Assembly (NCBI RefSeq): GCF_902499125.1
Contig: NZ_CABVPX010000012.1
Span: 1 to 64,000 of the forward strand
Origin: Burkholderia arboris
GTDB taxonomy: Bacteria; Pseudomonadota; Gammaproteobacteria; Burkholderiales; Burkholderiaceae
Length of the DNA stretch: 64,000 bases
Direction: 5' to 3'
Below the pieces are notes generated by a model. It did no database searches. It was not told the DNA's origin and saw nothing but the letters and a program-made list of their open reading frames with translations. The position numbers and the translations under genes were made by a program. Positions 56,243 to 63,624 of this stretch are shown here, in pieces; position 1 is the stretch's first letter; the number at the start of each line of letters is the position of its first letter.

Positions 56243-57656
56243 GTGCAACCCGCCGGCCCGCACGTTGCGTGACCGACGCAGCCGCCGCGACACTGCGCAA
56301 GTCGGCAACGAACGTGTCGCGCCACACCGAGAGGTCGTTCTCGCGCAGCCGCGCGAGGTTCTCCTCGTGACGTGCCTGCCGCTCCGCGAGCGGCATCGAC
56401 AGTGCGCGTTCGAGCGCCTCGGCCATCTGCGACAGGTCGTACGGATTGACGAGCAGCGCACCCGTCAGCTCGGCCGCCGCGCCCGCGAACTCCGACAGCA
56501 CGAGCACGCCCGGATCGGCCGGATCCTGCGACGCGACGTACTCCTTTGCGACGAGATTCATCCCGTCGCGCAGCGGCGTCACGTAGCCGACCTGCGACAT
56601 CCGGAAGAACGCCATCAGCAGGTTGCGCTCGTACTTGCGGTTCAGGTACTGGATCGGCGTCCAGTCGAGCTGCGAGAAACGGCCGTTGATGCGGCCGGCT
56701 TCGCCTTCGAGCGTTTCGCGGATGTCCTGGTAAGTCTGCACGTCGGAACGCGTCGGCGGCGCGATCTGCAACAGCGACACGCGCCCCTGCCAGCCCGGCG
56801 CGTTCGCGAGCATCCGCTCGAACGACTGGAAGCGCTCGACGAGCCCCTTCGAGTAATCGAGGCGATCGACGCTCATCACAAGCTTGCGGCCGTCGAGCGC
56901 CTCGCGCAGCATCTTCACCGGCTTGCGCGTGCCGTACTGGACGGCCGCCTGCGCGATCGCGTCGGGATGCACGCCGATCGGATAGGCCGCGACCTTCACG
57001 ACGCGGCCGTGCGCATGCAACATCCCGTCATCGCTCGCCGCCCCGATTCCGCGCCGCTCGATGTAGTCGGTGAATGCCCGCTTGTCGCTCTCGGTCTGGA
57101 AGCCCGCGACGTCGTACGCGCACATGAACTTCACGAGCTCCTCGTGCGGTGGCACGAGGCGCAGCATGTCGGGCGACGGAAACGGGATGTGCAGGAAGAA
57201 GCCGATCGGGTTCTTCACGCCGAGCTCGCGCAGGTAATGCGCGAACGGCAGCAGGTGGTAGTCGTGTACCCAGATCAGGTCGTCGGGCCGCAGCAGCGCG
57301 GCGAGCTGCTTCGCGAGCATCGCGTTCACGCGCAGATAACCCGCGTACTCCTGACGATCGAAGCGCGCGAGATCGCCGCGGTAGTGAAACACCGGCCACA
57401 ACGTTGCGTTCGAGAAACCGCGGTAGTACTGGTCGTAGTCGCGCCGGGTCAGCCCGACCGTCGCATAGGTCACGTTGCCGTCCCGCTGGATCGCGGGTTC
57501 GGCATCCGGCGCACCGACGATCTCGCCGTTCCAGCCAAACCAGACGCCGCCCGTTTCCTTCAGCGCGTCCATCACGCCGACGGCCAGGCCGCCCGCGCTC
57601 GGGCGCGTGTCCTCGCCGGCGGCGACACGGTTCGATACCACGATCAATCTGCTCAT
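56235..57656 (-). CDS. otsA: alpha,alpha-trehalose-phosphate synthase (UDP-forming)
   Basis: A 473-aa GT20 enzyme that makes trehalose-6-phosphate from UDP-glucose and glucose-6-phosphate for osmotic and stress protection. It has RLIVVSNRV at the N-terminus, IWVHDYHLLPF, FLHIPFPSPDMLR, MSVDRLDYSKGL, and the UDP-binding end LRDGMNLVAKEYVA with LSEFAGAAAEL. All key positions look intact. ATG 57656 was chosen. No otsB phosphatase is adjacent; the next gene is the overlapping AAA ATPase. Confidence 0.96.
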   Translation of the reverse strand: MSRLIVVSNRVAAGEDTRPSAGGLAVGVMDALKETGGVWFGWNGEIVGAPDAEPAIQRDGNVTYATVGLTRRDYDQYYRGFSNATLWPVFHYRGDLARFDRQEYAGYLRVNAMLAKQLAALLRPDDLIWVHDYHLLPFAHYLRELGVKNPIGFFLHIPFPSPDMLRLVPPHEELVKFMCAYDVAGFQTESDKRAFTDYIERRGIGAASDDGMLHAHGRVVKVAAYPIGVHPDAIAQAAVQYGTRKPVKMLREALDGRKLVMSVDRLDYSKGLVERFQSFERMLANAPGWQGRVSLLQIAPPTRSDVQTYQDIRETLEGEAGRINGRFSQLDWTPIQYLNRKYERNLLMAFFRMSQVGYVTPLRDGMNLVAKEYVASQDPADPGVLVLSEFAGAAAELTGALLVNPYDLSQMAEALERALSMPLAERQARHEENLARLRENDLSVWRDTFVADLRSVAAAASVTQRAGRRVAHA

Positions 57657-57794
57657 GCGGCTTCCCCTCCTCGATTCGATTGGCTGGCGCGCGACGCGCA
57701 CCCGAGCGGACACGGCGGCCCGAAGGCGGCCGCGCGGCGATTCAGTTCCGAGAAATGCGATGAAATACGGCGGTGGAATGCAGCGACGACGAAA

Positions 57795-58007
57795 TCAAGC
57801 GTCCTGCTCCTGGCCGAGGTCGCGTTGATAGTCGAGCCCTTCCGGGCGAGCGCCGCCCTGGTTGTGATCGCCGTCGGACGGCGTGTCGTCGGGCTTGCCA
57901 GCAGCCGGCGCCGGTGGTGCGTCGGGCTGCGGACGCGAGCGGCCTGCCCCGGCGTCGGGTGGCCGGTGGGACAACCGTTTCGAACGGCGCATGGCTGGGT
58001 GTCTCAT
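57795..58007 (-). CDS. hypothetical short Pro/Asp-rich protein
   Basis: A 70-codon frame beginning MRHPAMRRSKRLSHRPP and ending YQRDLGQEQDA, charged and probably disordered. It lies upstream of otsA on the same strand. There is no good ribosome site and no recognised family, so it may not be a gene. A longer start at 58088 exists. Confidence 0.35.
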   Translation of the reverse strand: MRHPAMRRSKRLSHRPPDAGAGRSRPQPDAPPAPAAGKPDDTPSDGDHNQGGARPEGLDYQRDLGQEQDA

Positions 58008-58280
58008 ATGTGGCGCGGCTCGAGGCCGTCGTAGAAACATTCCATAACAAAACAGTCTAGGTCGGTTCCTTGCATCCCGAGGTAACAATTACCTTCAATT
58101 TGTAACGTTTCGACCCCTCACCAATCAACTATCCGACAATAGCGCCGCGCGTTCGCGCGCGGTACGCCGGCCGGCGATTTGTCAAAGCTTTGCAGTTCTC
58201 CTATGACAATTGCGAAACAATGACGCGGCATCGGGGCGTGCACGCGTCGCCGCTCACCCAGACAGGACTTGCACTCAGGG
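58008..58280. other. AT-richer intergenic region upstream of divergent genes
   Basis: About 270 bases, clearly richer in A and T than the flanks around 58040-58130, between the otsA direction and the lipoprotein pair. It probably holds promoters for both sides, but no individual box is convincing. Confidence 0.4.
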
Positions 58281-58832
58281 ATGAACAATCGTTTCGAATC
58301 GCCGCGCCGGGCCATGCCGGCGCGCGTCGTGCTGGCCGCGATCGCCACGGCCGCACTGCTGTCCGGCTGCAATTCGCTGTACAGCGAAGGCGCGACAGCC
58401 GGCGCAGGTATCGCGGGCGCCGCAATCGCTTCCAAGGTCACCAACAACGCGGCCGTCGCGACAGGCATCGGTCTCGGCGCCGTCGCCGGCGCGCGGGCTG
58501 GCGTCCAGTACTCGCAGCGCGTCGCACACCGTTACACACAGGAACAGATCGCGAAGGCGGCCGGCCCGCTCGACGTCGGCGGCGTCGCACCGTGGTCGAC
58601 CCACCACTCGTTCCCGATCGAGGACGACGAGCAGGGTCGCGTGACGGTCAGCCGGATGATCAGCGTCGGTCCGCTCGACTGCAAGGAAATCGTGTTCGCG
58701 GTCGACACGCCGGCGAAGGCCGACAAGGCCGCGCAATCGGCGTTCTACGTCGCCACGATCTGTCGCGACGGCCCCGCGTGGAAATGGGCGTCGGCCGAAC
58801 CGGCGACCGAACGCTGGGGCGCGCTGCAATGA
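58281..58832 (+). CDS. glycine-rich lipoprotein, paralog A
   Basis: A 183-aa precursor with lipobox LLSGC (Cys30). A Gly/Ala-rich helical hairpin (GAGIAGAAIASKVTNNAAVATGI, split by Asn, then GLGAVAGARAG) is followed by a soluble domain with IAKAAGPLDVGGVAPW, DCKEIVF, VATICRDG and the closing WKWASAEPATERWGALQ. The two Cys of the domain may pair. The next gene encodes a shorter paralog with the same end. No family name is known to me. ATG 58281 is used; an ATG 12 bases upstream is also open. Confidence 0.8.
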   Translation: MNNRFESPRRAMPARVVLAAIATAALLSGCNSLYSEGATAGAGIAGAAIASKVTNNAAVATGIGLGAVAGARAGVQYSQRVAHRYTQEQIAKAAGPLDVGGVAPWSTHHSFPIEDDEQGRVTVSRMISVGPLDCKEIVFAVDTPAKADKAAQSAFYVATICRDGPAWKWASAEPATERWGALQ

Positions 58833-59323
58833 GCGTCGCGATCCGTATCGCGGCCATCGGCGCGTTGTGCGCGGCCACCGCCGCGCTGTCGGGCTGCGGG
58901 TCGGTCGGCGCGGCGAGCGGCGCACTTGCCGGCGCGGCGACGGGCCTCGTCACCGCGAACCCGGCGGTGGGCGTCGGCGTCGGGATCGCCGTGCAGGCCG
59001 CGACCGACGAGGCCGTCAACCGTACGATGAAGCAGCTCCATCAGAACCAGCAGGACGCGATCGCGAAGGTGGCCGGCAGTCTGGCCGTCGGCGAAGTGAA
59101 GCCGTGGAAGGTGAAGAACACGCTGCCGCTGGAAAACGGCGAAGGCGAAGTGCGCGTCGCGCGCGCTTACTCGACGCCGCTGGCGCTGTGCAAGGAATTC
59201 ACGTTCTCGGTAAAGGACGGCGACAAGGCCGACTGGTATTTCGCGAATGCGTGCCAGCAAGGCACGCACTGGAAGTGGGCGTCGGCGGAACCGGCGGTCG
59301 ACCGGTGGGGGAATCTGCAGTAG
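58829..59323 (+). CDS. glycine-rich lipoprotein, paralog B
   Basis: A 164-aa precursor with lipobox ALSGC (Cys23) and a Gly/Ala hydrophobic stretch (GAASGALAGAATGLVTANPA). A soluble domain has VAGSLAVGEVKPW, LCKEFTF, ANACQQG and the ending WKWASAEPAVDRWGNLQ. Its start overlaps the stop of paralog A (ATGA). The matching endings show an old tandem duplication with retained coupling, so the products may form a hetero-oligomer in the envelope. Confidence 0.82.
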   Translation: MSVAIRIAAIGALCAATAALSGCGSVGAASGALAGAATGLVTANPAVGVGVGIAVQAATDEAVNRTMKQLHQNQQDAIAKVAGSLAVGEVKPWKVKNTLPLENGEGEVRVARAYSTPLALCKEFTFSVKDGDKADWYFANACQQGTHWKWASAEPAVDRWGNLQ

Positions 59324-59387
59324 CGGTGCGATGCGCCGCGCGCCATGCACGGTGCCCTGCCGTTCTGGTCAGCCGCAACCGGCAGTC

Positions 59388-59491
59388 GTTACATAGACGC
59401 GCGCAGCTGCGTCACGCTGCCGTTGATCCGCGCGGAACACGCATCCATCGTCCGGGTTGCAGGCCAGGCACCGCTCTGCTGCCAGCCAATC
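59388..59491 (-). pseudogene. decayed second copy of the TPR gene 3' end
   Basis: Bases 59388-59491 align with 60322-60420, the 3' end of the TPR gene, with small indels. CATCGTCCGGGTTG then AGG then CAGGCACCGCTC are shared with two single-base differences. On the minus strand RCLACNPDD matches RCLTYNPDD of the TPR protein, then the frame is lost. It is a remnant of a duplicated module. Confidence 0.75.
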
Positions 59492-59560
59492 GGGAACCGC
59501 CGAGAATGCGACTTGCCAATCCGGGCACTTCGATCATCGGCACGTCCGTCAGCCGGGCAA

Positions 59561-60247
59561 TCAGATCGATGCGCCTGTCCGTTGATTGAACGCAGCCCGC
59601 ATCACTTCCGGGCCGATCATTTCCATTCGACCCAGCTCGGCGAGGACCGCCACAAGTATGCCGTCGACCTCGGGATCCACCGCTCTCATCTGCGTCAGCA
59701 ACGCAGGCCGGAAAGCTTCGTCTTCACTGATTCCCGATTCGCCCGTCTGGCGTCGCGCGCGATACAGCACGCCAACCCAATAGCGGGTGCGCTCGATTGC
59801 ACTCCATCCCGCATAGGTGTCCGGGAACCTCGCTTGTTCGATTGCTTGCCGAACGACTGTCTCTGGATCGGCCGGAAACTGCATGAAGAACATCTGCTCT
59901 CCAACTGCAAGCCTCGACGAGGTCACCGGATCGTATGCGGTATAGGTTTCATAGCGAACGTCGGTAGCGGCCTCGAGCCGATGACCTACTTGCACCCGGA
60001 TTCCATCTCGCAGAACTATCCGCCGCTCCAGCGGAAATCGTGCTTCGCGCTCGTTGCGTGACAGCAGACGCCCCAATTGCGGCGAAAACTCGACTTCATG
60101 TTGACGACCGATTTTCGCGTCGACGTACCAGACGATGATCGTTTGGGACTCGGCACTCTCGAGCGCCTTCAAGAAAACTGCCTCGGGAATCAACGCCGTC
60201 AACGATGCCGGCAGCGCGGAGTACGGCAACTTGTCACGCTTCAACAT
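59561..60247 (-). CDS. hypothetical protein in type VI effector locus
   Basis: A 228-aa soluble protein starting at ATG 60247 (MLKRDKLPYSALPASL). It has mixed helices and strands, no signal peptide, and no motif I recognise. VRYETYTAYDPVTSSRL and FPDTYAGWSAIERTRYW are prominent features. The codon use is less extreme in GC than the core genes. It lies 75 bases behind the TPR gene in the effector operon and just before a decayed TPR copy, so it may be a second immunity or accessory protein. Confidence 0.7.
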   Translation of the reverse strand: MLKRDKLPYSALPASLTALIPEAVFLKALESAESQTIIVWYVDAKIGRQHEVEFSPQLGRLLSRNEREARFPLERRIVLRDGIRVQVGHRLEAATDVRYETYTAYDPVTSSRLAVGEQMFFMQFPADPETVVRQAIEQARFPDTYAGWSAIERTRYWVGVLYRARRQTGESGISEDEAFRPALLTQMRAVDPEVDGILVAVLAELGRMEMIGPEVMRAAFNQRTGASI

Positions 60248-60322
60248 CCCGACGGCCCCGGAAGCAATTTGCCCGGACAGTTCCGGGCCAGATACCGCAA
60301 ACTTCGCACCCGGCGGCGGCCG

Positions 60323-60805
60323 TTACGTACGCGCGCGAAGCTGCGCCACCCTTTCCTTGATCTTCGCGGACAACGCATCGTCCGGGTTGTAGGTCAGGCA
60401 CCGCTCCAGATCGGCAATCGTAGCCTTGATATCGCCCAGCGTCTCGTAAACGCGGGCGCGGTTGAAATAGACGAAGGGCTGATCGGGATTGAGCTTCAGC
60501 GCCTTGTCGAAATACTCCAGCGACTTCTGGTAGCCACCGCCTTCGAGGAAAATCGTCGCGAGCGTGCAGTACGCCGACGGATCCGTGTACCCCAGCTCGA
60601 TGGCGCGGTTCAGATCGTTCAACGCGAGATCCGTCTTCTTGATCATCGCGAAGGTCGTGCCGCGGTCGGCATACGTCGCCGCGTCTTCCGGCGCAACTTT
60701 CAGGATGTCGCCGTATAGCCCGAGCGCATCCTCGATGCGCCCCTGCGACACGAAACCGCGCGCGCGCATGCGAATCGGTGAAAAATCGGGATTCTTGTCG
60801 GTCAT
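60323..60805 (-). CDS. tetratricopeptide repeat (TPR) protein
   Basis: A 160-aa cytosolic protein with about four TPR units. These include DALGLYGDILKVAPEDAATY, LALNDLNRAIELGYTDPSAY, KSLEYFDKALKLNPDQPFVY and TIADLERCLTYNPDDALSAK. TPR domains mediate protein contacts. In type VI effector islands such proteins often follow the immunity gene. ATG 60805 was chosen; a TTG 15 bases upstream is possible. A decayed copy of its 3' end lies at 59388-59491. Confidence 0.85.
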   Translation of the reverse strand: MTDKNPDFSPIRMRARGFVSQGRIEDALGLYGDILKVAPEDAATYADRGTTFAMIKKTDLALNDLNRAIELGYTDPSAYCTLATIFLEGGGYQKSLEYFDKALKLNPDQPFVYFNRARVYETLGDIKATIADLERCLTYNPDDALSAKIKERVAQLRART

Positions 60806-60869
60806 TCCATTCAGCTCCAAAAACTTCGTTTTCCCAATATCCGCTTCACCGTCTGAAAACCGATCCGGC

Positions 60870-61340
60870 TCAGCGTGCGGACCTCGCGATCAAGCCTTTC
60901 AGGTAGCTCTCCAGCACACTGAACTTGACGATCGACGCATTCCGCCACGTCGGATGCTGACTCGCCGCAGCCTTCACGGCCTCCGGGAAATCATCACGCA
61001 GCCACAACTCCGAAACATGTAACCTGGCACCCAATTCACCGTCCATGTCTTCCAGAACCATGTGCCCGCACCACGGATACTCGTTCAACCCGCTGGCCTG
61101 CACTCTCACGAACATGAGCGCACGCTCCCCGACTTGAAGCGCCACGTTACCCCAAGTCGGCGGACCACCGGTGAACGTGATCTCCGCTCCGAGAAGATCC
61201 GGCGTGATGCCTTTTCCGCTGGAATAGATGCGCTCGACCTTCGCCCGAAAAACTTGCGGACCCGGGGCGTCGACAACGGACGCGAGCACCAGATCGAACG
61301 ACTCTGCGGCTACGGTATAGAAATCCTTTTTCTCACTCAT
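60870..61340 (-). CDS. hypothetical protein, candidate immunity protein
   Basis: A 156-aa soluble protein beginning MSEKKDFYTVAAESFDLVLA. It has ITFTGGPPTWGNVALQVGERALMFVRV in the middle (a beta-rich part) and VKFSVLESYLKGL at the end. No signal peptide or membrane helix is visible. It starts 11 bases after the effector stop, the position normally held by the immunity gene. The absence of a signal peptide suggests that the matching toxin acts in the cytosol. No family is recognised. Confidence 0.75.
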   Translation of the reverse strand: MSEKKDFYTVAAESFDLVLASVVDAPGPQVFRAKVERIYSSGKGITPDLLGAEITFTGGPPTWGNVALQVGERALMFVRVQASGLNEYPWCGHMVLEDMDGELGARLHVSELWLRDDFPEAVKAAASQHPTWRNASIVKFSVLESYLKGLIARSAR

Positions 61341-61351
61341 CGATCCCGATC

Positions 61352-62698
61352 TCACGGCTTCCAGGGCTTCCAGGGCGTCCCGACCTTCTCGAGTTCGGGC
61401 ATGTAGTTCTGCAATTTTCCGGTCGCCTCTGGAATGGGGATACCGAGACGGCCGGGGAATGTTGCGCAGTTATAGTTGTTTTCCGGCCATTCGCCGGACT
61501 TGGGCGGCCATTGATATCGAATGTCGTCCATGGGCCCACGCGCGACCAGTTCCTCGTGCGCCGCCAGAATCGATTCATACTGCTCTTGCGTGACCGGTAT
61601 CTTCTGCTCATATACCGTCTGCAGCGCGCCGCCCCCTCCACGGGCCGGCAGCGGATTCTCTGCAATCAGGGAGAATGGCGTCTGGTCCTGAGTCAGTTGC
61701 CCGGGGTAGCTGCCGGATGACTTCAGATTAGCAAATACATCCGCCGCGGTCGCATCCCCCACTGCCGGGCCAAAGCCCCAAATCGTCTTGCCTCCGTCGA
61801 ACGAATACCCGACGTGACCAGTGTACTGATACGGGTGCTGCACGCCTTCGGCGTTGGGCGTCCGCCCGCCACCGCGTACCCCGAACAACGAAATCGTCGG
61901 CTGCTCCGTCGCGCCTGCGGCACCTTCGGTGGCCTCCAGCGCCGACAGTTCGCCCGCCACGGAGCCCGCCCCCCTCGCCCCGCTGACGAGCCCGGCGCCC
62001 TTCGCCGCCCCGAACCCGCCCAGCAAGCTTCCTCCAAGCATCGACCACTTTTGCCCGTCGGAACCTTCGCCGAAAATCTTTCCGCCCAGCCATCCGCCAA
62101 CTTCACCGCCGAAAAAACCGCCGGCCGCGCCGAGAATCGCCAGCGCCGGCCCGGCAAGGACGGCCGCGGCGGCAATGCCCACCGCGGCCATCGTCCAGTT
62201 GACCCACGCCGGGATCTCGGGATTGAACTCCCCGACCGCCGGGCCACCGATGAACACGTTCGGCGATCCGTCGTTGATCAACGCGCCGCACATCATCCGG
62301 TCTTCCTTGCGGCTCGCCGGCTGGCTGTTGATGTAGACCGTCGACGAACCCTGCGCGACCACCTGCGGCGGACCCGCGTGGTCGCTGCACAGACCCAGGC
62401 TCAGGATGGCCCGCATCGCCGCGCGACTGTTGATGAAGACGTTGGGTGAGCCCTTTATCAGACTTCCCGTGACATGCCGGGGCGCCCACGACATCGTGCC
62501 CAGCACTTCGCCGAGCCCGCCGCCCGCGGCAGCGCCCGCCGCGACTGCGGCAATCACCGTCAACGCGGCGCCGCCCGTTGCGACCACCGCCACGGCCCCG
62601 ATTACCGCGCCGGCGATCAGCCCGGCAATCATCCATCCCTTGGACGCCGTATGCGCAATCGGATCGCCCAATCGCGCAGCAGCAAGCAATGTATCCAC
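61352..62698 (-). CDS. type VI secretion effector: prePAAR, transmembrane helices, PAAR, C-terminal His/Cys toxin domain
   Basis: A 448-aa protein. The N-terminal AARLGDPIAH fits the prePAAR motif AARxxDxxxH. A hydrophobic helical hairpin follows (about 20-65: GWMIAGLIAGAVIGAVAVV, AALTVIAAVAAGAAAGG). The PAAR domain (about 75-155) has GSPNVFINSR, STVYINSQPA and GSPNVFIGGPA. A second Gly/Ala-rich region precedes the C-terminal domain (about 280-448), with His295 in GHVGYSF and Cys411 in YNCATF. His-before-Cys order recalls circularly permuted papain-fold hydrolases; the activity is inferred. The Eag-type chaperone gene lies immediately upstream. Confidence 0.87.
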   Translation of the reverse strand: MDTLLAAARLGDPIAHTASKGWMIAGLIAGAVIGAVAVVATGGAALTVIAAVAAGAAAGGGLGEVLGTMSWAPRHVTGSLIKGSPNVFINSRAAMRAILSLGLCSDHAGPPQVVAQGSSTVYINSQPASRKEDRMMCGALINDGSPNVFIGGPAVGEFNPEIPAWVNWTMAAVGIAAAAVLAGPALAILGAAGGFFGGEVGGWLGGKIFGEGSDGQKWSMLGGSLLGGFGAAKGAGLVSGARGAGSVAGELSALEATEGAAGATEQPTISLFGVRGGGRTPNAEGVQHPYQYTGHVGYSFDGGKTIWGFGPAVGDATAADVFANLKSSGSYPGQLTQDQTPFSLIAENPLPARGGGGALQTVYEQKIPVTQEQYESILAAHEELVARGPMDDIRYQWPPKSGEWPENNYNCATFPGRLGIPIPEATGKLQNYMPELEKVGTPWKPWKP

Positions 62699-62710
62699 GC
62701 GCGCTCCCCG

Positions 62711-63526
62711 TTAGCCCGCGTTCGCAACCGCGGTCAGATAAGCACGCACGGCCTCGATGCTCTGCATGCCGGTCATGCCCTTCACCGCGGCCACACCGCC
62801 GAGCCGGTCGCCCAGCGGCGCGTGCTCGCGCGCATCCGTCGTCCAGAGCGCGAACTGACGGCCGTCCAGTGCTCTCCACGCCGGTTGTCCGATCGGAGCA
62901 GGTTGCAACGCCAGCGGCTCACCGGACGGGCCGAAGAACGCGGTGTCGTCGAACATTTCCGTGACGTCGTGCCGGAACAGTTCGGCCAGGCCGGTGAGCG
63001 CGTACAACGTCGCGCTCGGCTCATGCAGCACGAAGACGATGCCCGCCTCGTCCTGGCCGAGCGCGGTCGGCACGAAAGCCGCACGGTCGGGCCGGGCCAG
63101 CACGACACTCTCGAGCAAGCTCTTGTACTCCTTGCTCTTGTCCTCCGTGAACGACTTCGGACAGGTACCGATGAAACTGATCGCCACGCGCTCGCGCCCG
63201 GCCTTCGGTGACATCACCACCGTCTGGCGCTGATGCAGCGGCGTGCCTTCCGACACCCACTGATAATCGACTTCGCGTGCGGTTTCGCCGTCGATTTCCC
63301 GATTGTCCAGATGCTTCAATTCGAAACGCGGAAGCGACTTGCGCATCTCCGATACGAGCCGCGTCACGAACGTATCGACCGTGTCGTCCGGCTCCATCGG
63401 CGCACGCGAAACCACGAACGTGAATTCGCTGCTCCCTGCTTCATCGACCGTGAACAGGTGAATCGTCTTGTCTTTGAAGTGCGCCGGCAACTGAATGACG
63501 GCGTCGTTCATCTGATATTCGGACAT
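62711..63526 (-). CDS. Eag-type effector chaperone (DUF1795/DcrB), extended
   Basis: A 271-aa protein. Residues 1-145 match the Eag/DcrB chaperone fold: MNDAVIQLPAHFKDKTIHLF, ELKHLDNREIDGETARE, RQTVVMSPKAGRERVAI and EYKSLLESV. Eag proteins hold the transmembrane helices of prePAAR effectors in the cytosol and load them on VgrG. Most members stop near here, but this one continues for about 125 residues (VFVLHEPSATLYALTGLAEL and WRALDGRQFALWTT). The effector gene starts 12 bases downstream, so chaperone and client are paired. Confidence 0.87.
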   Translation of the reverse strand: MSEYQMNDAVIQLPAHFKDKTIHLFTVDEAGSSEFTFVVSRAPMEPDDTVDTFVTRLVSEMRKSLPRFELKHLDNREIDGETAREVDYQWVSEGTPLHQRQTVVMSPKAGRERVAISFIGTCPKSFTEDKSKEYKSLLESVVLARPDRAAFVPTALGQDEAGIVFVLHEPSATLYALTGLAELFRHDVTEMFDDTAFFGPSGEPLALQPAPIGQPAWRALDGRQFALWTTDAREHAPLGDRLGGVAAVKGMTGMQSIEAVRAYLTAVANAG

Positions 63527-63624
63527 GCTCTTCTCGGTTCGGCCTGCCCGTCGGGGCAGGCGCCGGATTGAAACTGTTCGCCGGCGGCACAGCCGCAGCC
63601 GGCGCTGCCGTCATGCGGCTTGCG

